The notes beneath the pieces were generated by a model. It saw only the letters and a list, made by a program, of their open reading frames with translations. It did not search any database and had not been told where the DNA came from. From assembly GCF_016907875.1 (NCBI RefSeq), contig NZ_JAFBCU010000001.1, positions 1 to 64,000 on the forward strand: a stretch of DNA of 64,000 bases, given 5' to 3'. The position numbers and the translations under genes were made by a program. Shown one piece after another: positions 17,028 through 24,950 of this stretch (position 1 is its first letter; each line of letters starts with the position of its first letter). This stretch comes from Arthrobacter roseus (GTDB lineage Bacteria > Actinomycetota > Actinomycetes > Actinomycetales > Micrococcaceae).

Positions 17028-18083
17028 TCAGATGGGCAGCTTCCGGGCTGACAAGTCGGTCTCCAGTACCCGCCGGTAGATGTACTCGGTGCACCAGCCA
17101 GGAGATGTCAGAGGCAGATCATGGCCACCTGGATGTGTACGCGCTGTGACGTTGTCATAGCGGTCGGCGAGCATGTCTGCACGTCCCGGCATGGGCACAG
17201 GATCGGATGCGCCATCCACGAGGTCTACGGACACTTGCCGCATCAAGAGGCTCGAGAGCGCCGGAACCCAGGTATCGCCGCTGACCAGTGCACGGAAACT
17301 GCCGATGTAGGAAAACCAGGTGTGCTTCACCCCGTCTCGTACAATCGCGATCGGGATGGCCGGATTTATCAATACAGCGATTGCGGATGCCGTGGTGCGG
17401 TGGCGACACATCCACCAACACACCTCACGAGCGAGGGGCCCGCTCGCAAGGAGCGCCTCGAACCACCCTATCTGGCGCACCCGATCCGTCGCTTCCTCAG
17501 GTGAGTAGTAGAGCGGTGCGTTGAAGGCGATGACCGCCCGCACGTCGCTGTCAACGGCCGCCGCCCACTGGAGCGCGAGCGAGGCACCCATCGAGTGGCC
17601 CACCACAATCAGCGGGCGTTGACTAAGACCGAGTTCTCGTAGGGCGATAGAGAGCGCCTCGGTGTGTTGGCTGAGCGCAAACCCTTCAGGATTCGTCCCG
17701 GGGTCCATAGATGAGCCGAACCCCAAAGGGTCCATGACGAGCACAGTCGCGATGTCGCCCAACCGGTCATACGCGGCCCCATAGAAAGCCTGACTTGCTC
17801 CGATCCCGGGCAGCAGCACGAGAACCGGCTCACCCCGCCCAAAAACCCGCACACCGAGTGCACCACTGCGTTGCACCGTGCCGCCCCCCGGCTGCCACCG
17901 CTGCACTCTTTTAGACGTCCGGTGTCGCAAAACCCAGGCCGAGACCAGAGACAAGGCGATACCGGCAGCGGCCGAAGCGAAACCGGCTCTACTACCCGAA
18001 ACGCTCGCTCGATGTTCAATGTCCACGAACCTCAGCCTATTACGCTCCTCTCGCTGTCGGCGCCCACCCTGCCCGCGTTGCAC
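17028..18083 (-). CDS. Alpha/beta hydrolase with N-terminal membrane anchor
   Basis: 351 residues. After a basic start and one hydrophobic segment (SAAAGIALSLVSAWVLRH) comes an alpha/beta hydrolase core: GEPVLVLLPGIGASQAFYGA (oxyanion loop), nucleophile elbow VVGHSMGASLALQ, a lid with WWMCRHRTT, acid VDGASDPVPMPG and catalytic His in THPGGHDLPL. The triad looks intact. The GTG at 18083 has a poor ribosome site; GTG at 18026 is an alternative. It is divergent from the Met-rich peptide operon, and the perfect BlaI-type dyad at 18101 lies in the shared promoter. Substrate unknown. Confidence 0.8.
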   Translation of the reverse strand: MQRGQGGRRQREERNRLRFVDIEHRASVSGSRAGFASAAAGIALSLVSAWVLRHRTSKRVQRWQPGGGTVQRSGALGVRVFGRGEPVLVLLPGIGASQAFYGAAYDRLGDIATVLVMDPLGFGSSMDPGTNPEGFALSQHTEALSIALRELGLSQRPLIVVGHSMGASLALQWAAAVDSDVRAVIAFNAPLYYSPEEATDRVRQIGWFEALLASGPLAREVCWWMCRHRTTASAIAVLINPAIPIAIVRDGVKHTWFSYIGSFRALVSGDTWVPALSSLLMRQVSVDLVDGASDPVPMPGRADMLADRYDNVTARTHPGGHDLPLTSPGWCTEYIYRRVLETDLSARKLPI

Positions 18084-18100
18084 TCCAATCCATTCCTGTA

Positions 18101-18119
18101 CTACTATGGAGAATAGTAG
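18101..18119. promoter_or_regulatory. BlaI-type operator, perfect dyad (site 1)
   Basis: CTACTAT (18101-18107), GGAGA, ATAGTAG (18113-18119): a perfect 7-5-7 inverted repeat, 17 bases before the Met-rich peptide start and just upstream of the divergent hydrolase. It matches the dyads at 24002 and 26984, and its half-site recurs in front of the BlaI-like gene. Confidence 0.8.
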
Positions 18120-18136
18120 ATAAAGAGGAGGCGCTC

Positions 18137-18475
18137 ATGCGCATACGTACATGGATATCAGCCGTCGCCGCCACCGGGCTCCTTGCCGCCGGTGCGGCCG
18201 TACCCGCCAGTGCCGCCGCTGGGCATCCCGCACCTGGCAATAGCTCGTCCTCTCCGGCCGAGCAGCATCGGATGGATGGCCAGGACGGTATGCGCAATAT
18301 GGCCGGGATGCACGAGCAGATGATGCAGCAGATGTCGGAGATGGCCAGCATGCACGAGGACATGATGCAAAGAGCCCCGGGCATGGCCCGGATGCACGAG
18401 CAGATGATGGGCGGCCACCCACAGGATGGCATGCCATCAGCGCCCACTGGCGAAGAGCAGGGGGAAACCCGATGA
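18137..18475 (+). CDS. Secreted Met/His-rich small protein, probable copper binder
   Basis: 112 residues with a cleavable signal peptide (basic RIRTW start, hydrophobic AAATGLLAAGAAVPASA). The mature part carries repeated Met/His blocks: QHRMDGQDGMRNMAGMHEQM, MASMHEDMM and MARMHEQMMGGH. Such Met-x-x-Met/His stretches bind Cu(I) in periplasmic chaperones, although no named family is recognised. GAGGAGG lies 5-6 bases before the ATG. It is the first gene of an operon behind a perfect BlaI-type dyad and overlaps the next gene by 4 bases. Copper binding is inferred from composition and context. Confidence 0.75.
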   Translation: MRIRTWISAVAATGLLAAGAAVPASAAAGHPAPGNSSSSPAEQHRMDGQDGMRNMAGMHEQMMQQMSEMASMHEDMMQRAPGMARMHEQMMGGHPQDGMPSAPTGEEQGETR

Positions 18476-18708
18476 GCGAAGCCCTACTCGCCCTTGCCGT
18501 ACTGGCATGCCCGGTCGGTATGGGAGTCATGATGTGGCTCATGATGCGCGGCAGTAAGAACAGTTCGCCGTCGGCTCCGGATCCCTCCCCTGCCACTGAA
18601 ACGGAGTTAACGAAGTTGCGCGCCGAGGTGGACCAGCTCCGCGCAAGTGAGCGGGACTCCGGGCAGAACCCGCCGACCCTGCCTTCGAAGAGTACTGGCT
18701 CGCGATGA
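18472..18708 (+). CDS. Small membrane protein with Met-rich helix and coiled coil
   Basis: 78 residues. One N-terminal transmembrane helix (LLALAVLACPVGMGVMMWLM) contains Cys, Pro and several Met, followed by a polar linker and a short heptad segment TELTKLRAEVDQLRA. Starts at an ATGA overlap with the upstream gene and itself overlaps the next by 4 bases, so the three are translationally coupled. No family name can be assigned. The Cys-Pro and Met cluster inside the membrane, in a metal island, fits a metal-related role, but this is inference. Confidence 0.7.
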   Translation: MSEALLALAVLACPVGMGVMMWLMMRGSKNSSPSAPDPSPATETELTKLRAEVDQLRASERDSGQNPPTLPSKSTGSR

Positions 18709-18926
18709 GCGAGCTCGGCTTCGCCGCAGTGGTTCTTCTGTTGTCGCTGGCAGTGACTTACTTCTTCTGCTTACGTCCGATGCGTCAGGACCGGTGTGCG
18801 ATGGCGGGCAAAGCCAGTACCGGTGAACAGTCCCACTCCACACGCAATGACGAGGCGGAAATCTCGCGTTTGCGCGAAGAAGTCGCAGCGCTGCGCGGTG
18901 AGTCACTCACTCATAAATCTGATTGA
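18705..18926 (+). CDS. Small membrane protein with C-terminal coiled coil
   Basis: 73 residues, similar in design to its upstream neighbour: one transmembrane helix (LGFAAVVLLLSLAVTYFFCL) followed by RPMRQDRCAM and a heptad-like end EAEISRLREEVAALRGE. Overlaps the previous gene by 4 bases (ATGA). The matching coiled-coil tails suggest that the two small proteins pair with each other. Not recognised as a named family. Confidence 0.65.
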   Translation: MSELGFAAVVLLLSLAVTYFFCLRPMRQDRCAMAGKASTGEQSHSTRNDEAEISRLREEVAALRGESLTHKSD

Positions 18927-19120
18927 TCACCGTAATCCGCCCGGATTATGGTTCGCGAGAAAACAGTTGCTAACTTTAACGGACTCCCTGGCCACGGCGC
19001 GCCCATGCCCATGGCCGTGCAGATCTAAGATCCCTGACATATCAGCTGACGCTGCCACCTAGGACACCGCTGACCGGGTCCGCCTCCCAGCCGCACTAAC
19101 TCAATACCAAGGATTTCACC

Positions 19121-20062
19121 GTGAACGACATATCCCGAGTGCCACCAGCGTCAAAACCCGCGACACTGGCTAAACCTTCGAAATCGCGCCGCACCGTTGT
19201 CGGCCGCCGCCGATGGGTTGGCGCAGCGGTGGCAGCTGTCATTGCCGTCGGCGGTGGGATCGGTGTTCTTGCTGCCACTGGCGGTAACGACGCCGACGCC
19301 GAAGCGTCCGGGGCCACGGCCGGTCCGTATGTAGGCGGTGACCTGCACGTGTTGACCGCCCTCCAGGGCAAGCTCTATGTGGGCGGGCACGATGGCGGGG
19401 CTGTTTCGACCGACGGCGGCAACACTTGGGCCCAGCTCCCCTCGCTGAAAGGAACCGACCCGATGGGTGTGGCCGCAACGGAGGAAACGACGCTCATTGG
19501 CGGCCACCCGGGCCTTTACCAGTCTGACGACGGTTCATCCTTCACTAAGGTCACCGGCGAAGGGGCCCTCGATGATGTCCATGCCCTCGGCGGTTCAGAC
19601 GAAATTCTCTACGCCGGCACGACGCAGGGCGGGCTGCAGGTGAGCGAGGACGGCGGGAAGAGTTGGACGACCCGAAACGGTGAGGTGGGCCGATCCTTTA
19701 TGGGGGTCATTTTGGTTGACCCTGCCGACCCTAAGCGGCTAATCGTACCGGATATGGCTAATGGTCTGGTATCCAGTAACGATGGTGGCCGCACCTGGAC
19801 CGCTCTGGGTGGCCCCGGCGCGGCGATGGCCGCCGCCTGGGACCCAACCAATACCGAACGGGTCGTGGCGGTGGGCATGGCCGAAAGTGCTATCAGCAGT
19901 GACGGCGGTGAAACCTGGACCGCTTTGACGGTACCTGAAGGCACGACCGCCGCGGCCTTCTCGCCCGACGGGCAAACGCTTTACGCCGCAGCCCTCAGCG
20001 GCACCAACGCCACCGTTTACGCCAGCTCTGACGAGGGCCAGTCATGGACAAACCTGACTTAG
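19121..20062 (+). CDS. Membrane-anchored BNR/sialidase-like beta-propeller protein
   Basis: 313 residues: a basic cytoplasmic start, one transmembrane segment (WVGAAVAAVIAVGGGIGVLA) and an extracellular propeller with repeated Asp-box/BNR motifs such as STDGGNTWAQL, SEDGGKSWTT, SNDGGRTWTAL and SSDGGETWTAL. It resembles the F510_1955-type glycosylhydrolase-like family and is a paralogue of the lipoprotein at 24060. Catalytic sialidase residues are not evident. GTG 19121 has AAGGA 7 bases upstream. It sits between the Met-rich operon and the CopD-CtaG gene, so a role in envelope metal or redox handling is likely but unproven. Confidence 0.8.
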   Translation: MNDISRVPPASKPATLAKPSKSRRTVVGRRRWVGAAVAAVIAVGGGIGVLAATGGNDADAEASGATAGPYVGGDLHVLTALQGKLYVGGHDGGAVSTDGGNTWAQLPSLKGTDPMGVAATEETTLIGGHPGLYQSDDGSSFTKVTGEGALDDVHALGGSDEILYAGTTQGGLQVSEDGGKSWTTRNGEVGRSFMGVILVDPADPKRLIVPDMANGLVSSNDGGRTWTALGGPGAAMAAAWDPTNTERVVAVGMAESAISSDGGETWTALTVPEGTTAAAFSPDGQTLYAAALSGTNATVYASSDEGQSWTNLT

Positions 20063-20126
20063 GACTCATGCGCGGGCTCTCGGCGACGATAATTCGGGCA
20101 TTGGTAGAGGTGGGTGAAGGCCGCAC

Positions 20127-22007
20127 TTGTCGTTAGCTTCCACGGTTCTCTTGAATCCCACCATCAGCTCCTTTGCGATAATGCCGCTGCATGGCGGCTC
20201 GGCCCCACTGGTTGATTTCGGTCAGTTCCTCTTGTGGGCGCTGCCGGTTGCCAAGTTCCTATTCAACGTCTCAGCAGCTGCGACTATCGGTGCCCTCGTC
20301 CTGGCATGCATTGCTTTGACCCCTAACCATCGGGAGTATGCCAGAGCACTAAACTCCGCCGGTATCTCCGCTGCGGTGTGGACGGTGATCTCAGCCGTAA
20401 CCATGATGTTGGCCTACCTGGATGCGGCAGACGGAGTCGCCTCCGATGATTTGTTCGGAGCGGAGTTCGCCCTGTTTGTGACCAGCGTGGGGCTGGGACA
20501 AACTTGGCTGGTGACCACCGTGATCGCTGCCATCGTCACGATGCTGTGCTTTGCGGTCAGGAACGCGGTGCCCGTCGGCGCCGTGACTCTCCTGGCGATC
20601 GGTGGGTTGGTGCCCCTGACGCTTAACGGGCACCCAAACTATGGTGAGGGCCACGAGGCCGGGATGGCCGCCTTCGGGCTTCACATTATCGCCGCAGCCC
20701 TCTGGTTAGGCGGTCTCATCACTCTCGTCGTGCTGCGTCCCGTACTCACTCCCGGCAGACTGACGGTCATTGTTAGACGCTATTCGGCTTTGGCCCTGTT
20801 CTCTTTCATCGTGCTCGCCGCCTCCGGTTACCTCAGAGCGCAGGTGACGATCGGAACGCTGGAAAACCTGTCCTCCGCCTTCGGGCTCCTTGTCCTGGTG
20901 AAGGCTTTTGCCTTGGTTGTCCTCGGCGTGCTTGGCTTCGCGCAGCGCCGCTGGATCATCTCCAGAATGGAACGGGACCCGGCAGACAGCATGAAACCCT
21001 TCTGGACATTCGTCACCGCCGAACTGCTCTTTATGGGCCTGGCCTCAGGCATAGCACCGATCTTGGCGCAGATCGAGTCGCCCATCCCTGATGTTCCCGT
21101 CGCCTACAGCACTCTCGCCGAGCGGATGGTCGACGCACCACTTCCCCCAGCTCCCGGACCTTGGAACTACTTCACCGAGTTCGGTTTCGATCCGATCTGG
21201 TTCCTGCTCTTCAGCTCCGGAGTCCTCTTTTACCTGGCCGGCGTCCGCCGTCTACACAGAGCGGGCGGCCGGTGGCCTGCCCGGCGGAGCGTTTACTGGC
21301 TGACCGGTCTGATGATGCTGCTCTACATCACCAATGGCGGTCTCAATGTCTACCGGGAGTTCCTCCTCAGTGCGCAGGTGCTCGCACAGGTGATCCTCAC
21401 CACAATAATTCCGGTCCTGCTCGCCGCCGGGCACCCCGTTATCCTCGCATCACGGACGATAAGTGTCCGCGATGACGGGAGCTGGGGTCCCCGGGAATGG
21501 ATCAAGGCCGCGAGCCGGTCACCGCTGGCAGGTGCACTTGCGCACCCCTATGCGGGCGCGGCTGTCCTGAGCGCATCACTTGTCATTTTCTATTACTCGC
21601 CGCTGCTGCAGTGGGCCGCTCGGGATCCCCTGGGCCATCAATGGATGATGGCGCACTTCCTGGCCGTCGGCGTCCTGTTCGTCAATTCGCTGAGGCGCTC
21701 GGCGTCCGGACCGGGGAGTCGACCTCCGAACGCCCTTTACGCGGTGCTGGCGGCAACGATGTTCTACATTGCCCTAGGTCTCTTTCTGCTGAGCAGCCCC
21801 AATCTCCTTCTACCCGAATGGTACGGGGCCATGGAAAGCCCCTGGGCCATGAGCGCGATGACTGACCAACGGCTGGCCGGCGCCTATATGTTGAGCATCG
21901 ACGTCATCCAGGGTTCCTTGTTGACTCTCGTGCTGCTCAGACGCGGCGGATTAGAAAGTAGACCGCCGGAAACACCGACGATAGCCGTGACTAGCAGAAA
22001 TCGCTGA
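20127..22007 (+). CDS. CopD-CtaG fusion: copper transport / cytochrome oxidase assembly protein
   Basis: 626 residues, polytopic. The N-terminal half (about 20-300) is a CopD-type copper import domain with many helices; the C-terminal half (about 320-600) is a CtaG/caa3-assembly domain (FGFDPIWFLLFSSGVLFYLA, QVLAQVILTTIIPVLLAAGH, DPLGHQWMMAHFLAVGVLFV, YMLSIDVIQGSLLTLVLLRR). The fusion is known in actinobacteria and is thought to supply copper to the oxidase. TTG 20127 is selected because AAGG lies 6 bases upstream. It overlaps the convergent M56 gene by 17 bases. Confidence 0.88.
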   Translation: MSLASTVLLNPTISSFAIMPLHGGSAPLVDFGQFLLWALPVAKFLFNVSAAATIGALVLACIALTPNHREYARALNSAGISAAVWTVISAVTMMLAYLDAADGVASDDLFGAEFALFVTSVGLGQTWLVTTVIAAIVTMLCFAVRNAVPVGAVTLLAIGGLVPLTLNGHPNYGEGHEAGMAAFGLHIIAAALWLGGLITLVVLRPVLTPGRLTVIVRRYSALALFSFIVLAASGYLRAQVTIGTLENLSSAFGLLVLVKAFALVVLGVLGFAQRRWIISRMERDPADSMKPFWTFVTAELLFMGLASGIAPILAQIESPIPDVPVAYSTLAERMVDAPLPPAPGPWNYFTEFGFDPIWFLLFSSGVLFYLAGVRRLHRAGGRWPARRSVYWLTGLMMLLYITNGGLNVYREFLLSAQVLAQVILTTIIPVLLAAGHPVILASRTISVRDDGSWGPREWIKAASRSPLAGALAHPYAGAAVLSASLVIFYYSPLLQWAARDPLGHQWMMAHFLAVGVLFVNSLRRSASGPGSRPPNALYAVLAATMFYIALGLFLLSSPNLLLPEWYGAMESPWAMSAMTDQRLAGAYMLSIDVIQGSLLTLVLLRRGGLESRPPETPTIAVTSRNR

Positions 22008-23022
22008 CATGGGCAGGAAGGCCCATGTTCTCCGCTGAGCAATTTCCCTGAAGATTGGAGCTGCTGCTGGGCATATCGGTAGGGCAGAGCATATCCTGAC
22101 CGGCAGTGGCGGCCGGCGCTGCCAAAATCACCAAGGGCAGTACTATCACAGCAGCGGCGGCCATGCCCGTCACCATGGTTCGTACCGGGCCCAGTGGATT
22201 GGCCGGCGCGACAAGACGCCGGACCCGAACCAGTGCAGTATCGCCGCCGGCAGCCAATGCGGCGGCAGGGGCAGCGCCGCGTTCGGCCAGCCGTACCAGG
22301 GCGGTAGCAACGGTGAGCCGGGGGCTGCTACGAACTGCGGTGTCGTCGGCGAGCATCTCCACCAGGGCGATCATTTCGGTATGAGCGATACGGAAAGCAG
22401 CCAGCCGCGGAAACGCCCGGCGCAGGGCATCGGCCGCTGCCAGAATCAGGTGATGATTGCCCTGCAAGTGAGCCCGCTCGTGCGCCAGCACGGCGGCAAA
22501 CTGGTCCTCATCCAAAGCCTCAAGGGCGGCGGTGGTGAACACCACCGTCCGATGCCGACCCGGTAGACAATAAGCGGCGGCGCAGGGGTGATCAACCACC
22601 AGAGCCTCGGAGCCTTGATGGTGCTGTGCGACCATGACCAGCGCGTCTAACTGAACTTTCTTCGTCCGTCGGCCGCTGAGAAGGCCACGGAAAAGGCAGA
22701 ATCCGACCCGGCCGATCACCGCAAAGGCGAGCACCGCACCGGTGGCGCTCACGGCCACCCCGCCGGGAGTTGAATACTGGGCCTGCAGGGCCATGGCACA
22801 TGATTCAATCAGGGCCGCCAAATCCGTGGTCCACGGAATAGCGGGAACGGCCAGCGACAGGCCGGCGAACACAACCGCGAGCAGTACCGACGCACTCAGC
22901 GCCTGCCAGGCCAGGATGCCCAGCCGTGGCGCTCGGCTCGGCCAGTCCAGACGACGCAGGAGCCGTGGGCCAAGCACAGCTGTAACGAGAGCAAAGACGA
23001 ACAGGGTGATGGGTGCTGTCAT
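21991..23022 (-). CDS. M56-family membrane metalloprotease with short Cys/Met extracellular tail
   Basis: 343 residues. Four transmembrane helices (about 4-22, 35-62, 87-115, 283-305) flank a cytoplasmic zinc-protease domain with HExxH-type HERAH (181-185) and a downstream VEMLADDTA Glu. This is the BlaR1/MecR1 plan, but the penicillin-binding sensor is absent: after TM4 only about 38 residues follow, with Cys313, Cys328, Cys343, Met311, Met317, Met333 and His338. By BlaR1 topology this tail is outside. It overlaps the BlaI-like gene by 4 bases, forming a repressor-protease pair that probably senses a metal or thiol state rather than a beta-lactam. Confidence 0.85.
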   Translation of the reverse strand: MTAPITLFVFALVTAVLGPRLLRRLDWPSRAPRLGILAWQALSASVLLAVVFAGLSLAVPAIPWTTDLAALIESCAMALQAQYSTPGGVAVSATGAVLAFAVIGRVGFCLFRGLLSGRRTKKVQLDALVMVAQHHQGSEALVVDHPCAAAYCLPGRHRTVVFTTAALEALDEDQFAAVLAHERAHLQGNHHLILAAADALRRAFPRLAAFRIAHTEMIALVEMLADDTAVRSSPRLTVATALVRLAERGAAPAAALAAGGDTALVRVRRLVAPANPLGPVRTMVTGMAAAAVIVLPLVILAAPAATAGQDMLCPTDMPSSSSNLQGNCSAENMGLPAHVSDFC

Positions 23023-23396
23023 GACCGGCGCTCATCGTCATGCGGATCGTGTTCGCCCAGTGCTTCACGGAGCAGCGCGATGTTATCTGAGGGTATGGTC
23101 TCCAGAAAGTGCAGCAGGGCCGCTGAGGGGTTAGTGCTTGATGCCAATGCCTGCCCCATGATGGTCGCCGTGTATTCATCGCGGGGCTGCGCAGCCCGGT
23201 ATCGGTAGGCTCTGCCATCTTTCTCGCGCACCAGCATTCCCTTGCGGTGCAAGTTATCCATCACCGTCATCACTGTGGTGTAGGCAAGGGGGCGATCACC
23301 GTGTAGCTCTTCGAGCACGTCCCGGACGGCAACCGGGCGGTTTAAAGACCACAACCGTTCCATCACAACCGCTTCCAACTCTCCGAGCCGTTGCAC
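23019..23396 (-). CDS. BlaI/MecI/CopY-family repressor
   Basis: 125 residues with the BlaI winged helix: LGELEAVVMERLWSLNRPVA, TTVMTVMDNLHRKGMLVREK and RAYRYRAA. This family binds TACTA-type dyads as a dimer and is released by cleavage through an M56 protease or, in CopY, by copper. No CopY C-terminal CxC pair is seen, so release by the coupled M56 protease is more likely. Dyads of the expected type occur before its own gene and at five other island promoters. Confidence 0.9.
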   Translation of the reverse strand: MQRLGELEAVVMERLWSLNRPVAVRDVLEELHGDRPLAYTTVMTVMDNLHRKGMLVREKDGRAYRYRAAQPRDEYTATIMGQALASSTNPSAALLHFLETIPSDNIALLREALGEHDPHDDERRS

Positions 23397-23438
23397 TGCC
23401 CACCTCTTTCACCGTTGTCCCAGCCCGTGTACGAGCAT

Positions 23439-23457
23439 TTCCTACGTTCTATAGTAG
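23439..23457. promoter_or_regulatory. BlaI-type half-conserved operator before the blaI-like gene (site 2)
   Basis: The right half ATAGTAG (23451-23457) is intact; the left half (23439-23445, TTCCTAC) matches the CTACTAT consensus at 4 of 7 positions. It sits about 45 bases upstream of the repressor start on the minus strand, suggesting autoregulation with weaker binding than sites 1, 3 and 5. Confidence 0.55.
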
Positions 23458-23583
23458 ATGATCAGGAGATACACCGCTCCAGCGCAGGAGACTACCAGGA
23501 CCGATTTGCGGGTCCTTGCAGCTCAACTGGTGCCGCACAACGCCAGGCTGTTGACTCCCCAAAAGCATGGCAGCGGCGTGCAG

Positions 23584-23971
23584 CTATTTATCGACGTTCC
23601 GGAGCCGCAGTGAGTTCAGAACCACCAGCACGGAGCTGGCAGCCATGGCCCCGCCGGCGATAATCGGACTAAGCAGGCCAAGCGCCGCAATCGAAATTCC
23701 CAGAGTGTTGTAGGCAAAGGGCCCAGAACACGTGCATCGTGATCGTGCTGAGCGTCCTGCAAGATAGCTCAATGGCTTGAGCCACTTGGGCCAGATCGTT
23801 GCCCATTACTGTGAGGTCAGCGGCCTCGATCGCCACGTCGGTTCCCGAGCCCATCGCGATTCCCGGATCTTCCTGAGCGAGGGCTGCAGCGTCGTTCACG
23901 CCGTCGCCAGCCATGGCACCCGTGAGACCCTGTGCCTGCAGGCCCTTGACGGCGTCGACCTTTCCTTCCAC
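23584..23971 (-). pseudogene. C-terminal fragment of a P1B copper ATPase (CopA-like)
   Basis: Only the end of the P-domain and the last two transmembrane helices remain. GKVDAVKGLQAQG, MAGDGVNDAAALAQEDPGIA and [17 protein letters not shown] carry the conserved GDGVND hinge. The continuation [16 protein letters not shown] and [19 protein letters not shown] is in a second frame, with the shift near 23725. The heavy-metal domain, CPC membrane motif and DKTGT phosphorylation site are missing. The fragment begins just beside the dyad at 24002, so the ATPase was cut out of the island. Confidence 0.85.
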
Positions 23972-24001
23972 GCGGCCGCCTGGACGTATTCAGAACGTTT
24001 T

Positions 24002-24020
24002 CTACTATGCAGTATAGTAG
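24002..24020. promoter_or_regulatory. BlaI-type operator, perfect dyad (site 3)
   Basis: CTACTAT (24002-24008), GCAGT, ATAGTAG (24014-24020), a perfect 7-5-7 repeat 39 bases upstream of the beta-propeller lipoprotein start. It should control the lipoprotein-lgt-DUF3105 unit. Confidence 0.8.
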
Positions 24021-24059
24021 GTGGGTCTGTACGAGTCCCCACAGTTTCGAAAGTAAGTT

Positions 24060-24950
24060 ATGCCTTCACTTCCAACGCCCCGGCGGCGCGCAGCAAAGTC
24101 ACTCTCCCTCATGCTCGGCGCAACAGTGCTCCTGTCCGCTTGTTCTGGCTCCTCCGCCGGCGAGAATGACCCCGCCGAAAGTCACTCCGACTCCGCGACG
24201 GGCGGTTATCCGACCGGCCATATTCACGGCATGACCGTAGCCCCGGAAACCGAGGACGTGCTTCTGGCCACGCACGATGGCCTATTCAACGTATCGAACC
24301 ATCCTGTGACGAAGATTGGGCCGCCGATCGACCTGATGGGATTCACGGCCAGAGGATCGGGAGAGTTTTATGCCTCCGGCCACCCCGGTCTGGGAAACGA
24401 TATGCCGAACCCGGTCGGGTTGATCGAATCAACCGACGGCGGGCAGACCTGGAAGATCCTCTCCAGGGAAGGTGAGTCGGACTTCCACACGCTCACGACC
24501 TCAGATGGAAACGTGGTCGCCTTCGACGGGACAGTGAGAACCAGTGAAGACGGCCAAACCTGGGAGTCATCCCCCACAAATATCCAGCCCTTCGACCTGG
24601 CCGGCAGCCCCCGCTCGGACGTTGTTCTGGCAACGACTGAGGAGGGGCTGCAGCGCTCCACCGATTCGGGATCAAGTTGGGCCAGCGTGCCGGGGGCTCC
24701 GGTCTTAATGTTCACCACGTTCGCTGGTGCCGAAATAGCCGTTGGTATTACCCCCGGCGGTCAGGTGCATGTAAGCAACGACGCGGGGCTCAGCTGGGCC
24801 AACACCGGTTCGATCCAGGGTCAACCGGCCGCGATCGCCGCCACGGCAAGCACAGACGAGGATCTGAAGGTGTGGGTGGCGTCTGCAGAGAACGTCCAGG
24901 TCTCTGAGGACGGCGGGAAGACTTTCGCCGCAATGGTGGCGGGCAAATGA
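24060..24950 (+). CDS. Beta-propeller lipoprotein (BNR repeats, F510_1955-like)
   Basis: 296 residues. Lipoprotein signal with lipobox LLSAC (Cys28), an acidic/Ser linker, then a propeller starting GYPTGHIHGMTVAPETEDVL and carrying Asp-box repeats (STDGGQTWKIL, SEDGQTWESS, STDSGSSWASV, SNDAGLSWANT, SEDGGKTFAAM). It is a paralogue of the anchored protein at 19121. The IHGM segment near the start is common to this family. It overlaps lgt by 4 bases, which fits because lgt lipidates such proteins. Enzymatic activity is not demonstrated by any visible catalytic set. Confidence 0.82.
   Translation: MPSLPTPRRRAAKSLSLMLGATVLLSACSGSSAGENDPAESHSDSATGGYPTGHIHGMTVAPETEDVLLATHDGLFNVSNHPVTKIGPPIDLMGFTARGSGEFYASGHPGLGNDMPNPVGLIESTDGGQTWKILSREGESDFHTLTTSDGNVVAFDGTVRTSEDGQTWESSPTNIQPFDLAGSPRSDVVLATTEEGLQRSTDSGSSWASVPGAPVLMFTTFAGAEIAVGITPGGQVHVSNDAGLSWANTGSIQGQPAAIAATASTDEDLKVWVASAENVQVSEDGGKTFAAMVAGK

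Noticed and set aside
21400-22007. Separate CtaG gene inside the CopD-CtaG frame
   Set aside because: The frame is open and continuous with no internal ribosome site, and the fusion is a known arrangement.
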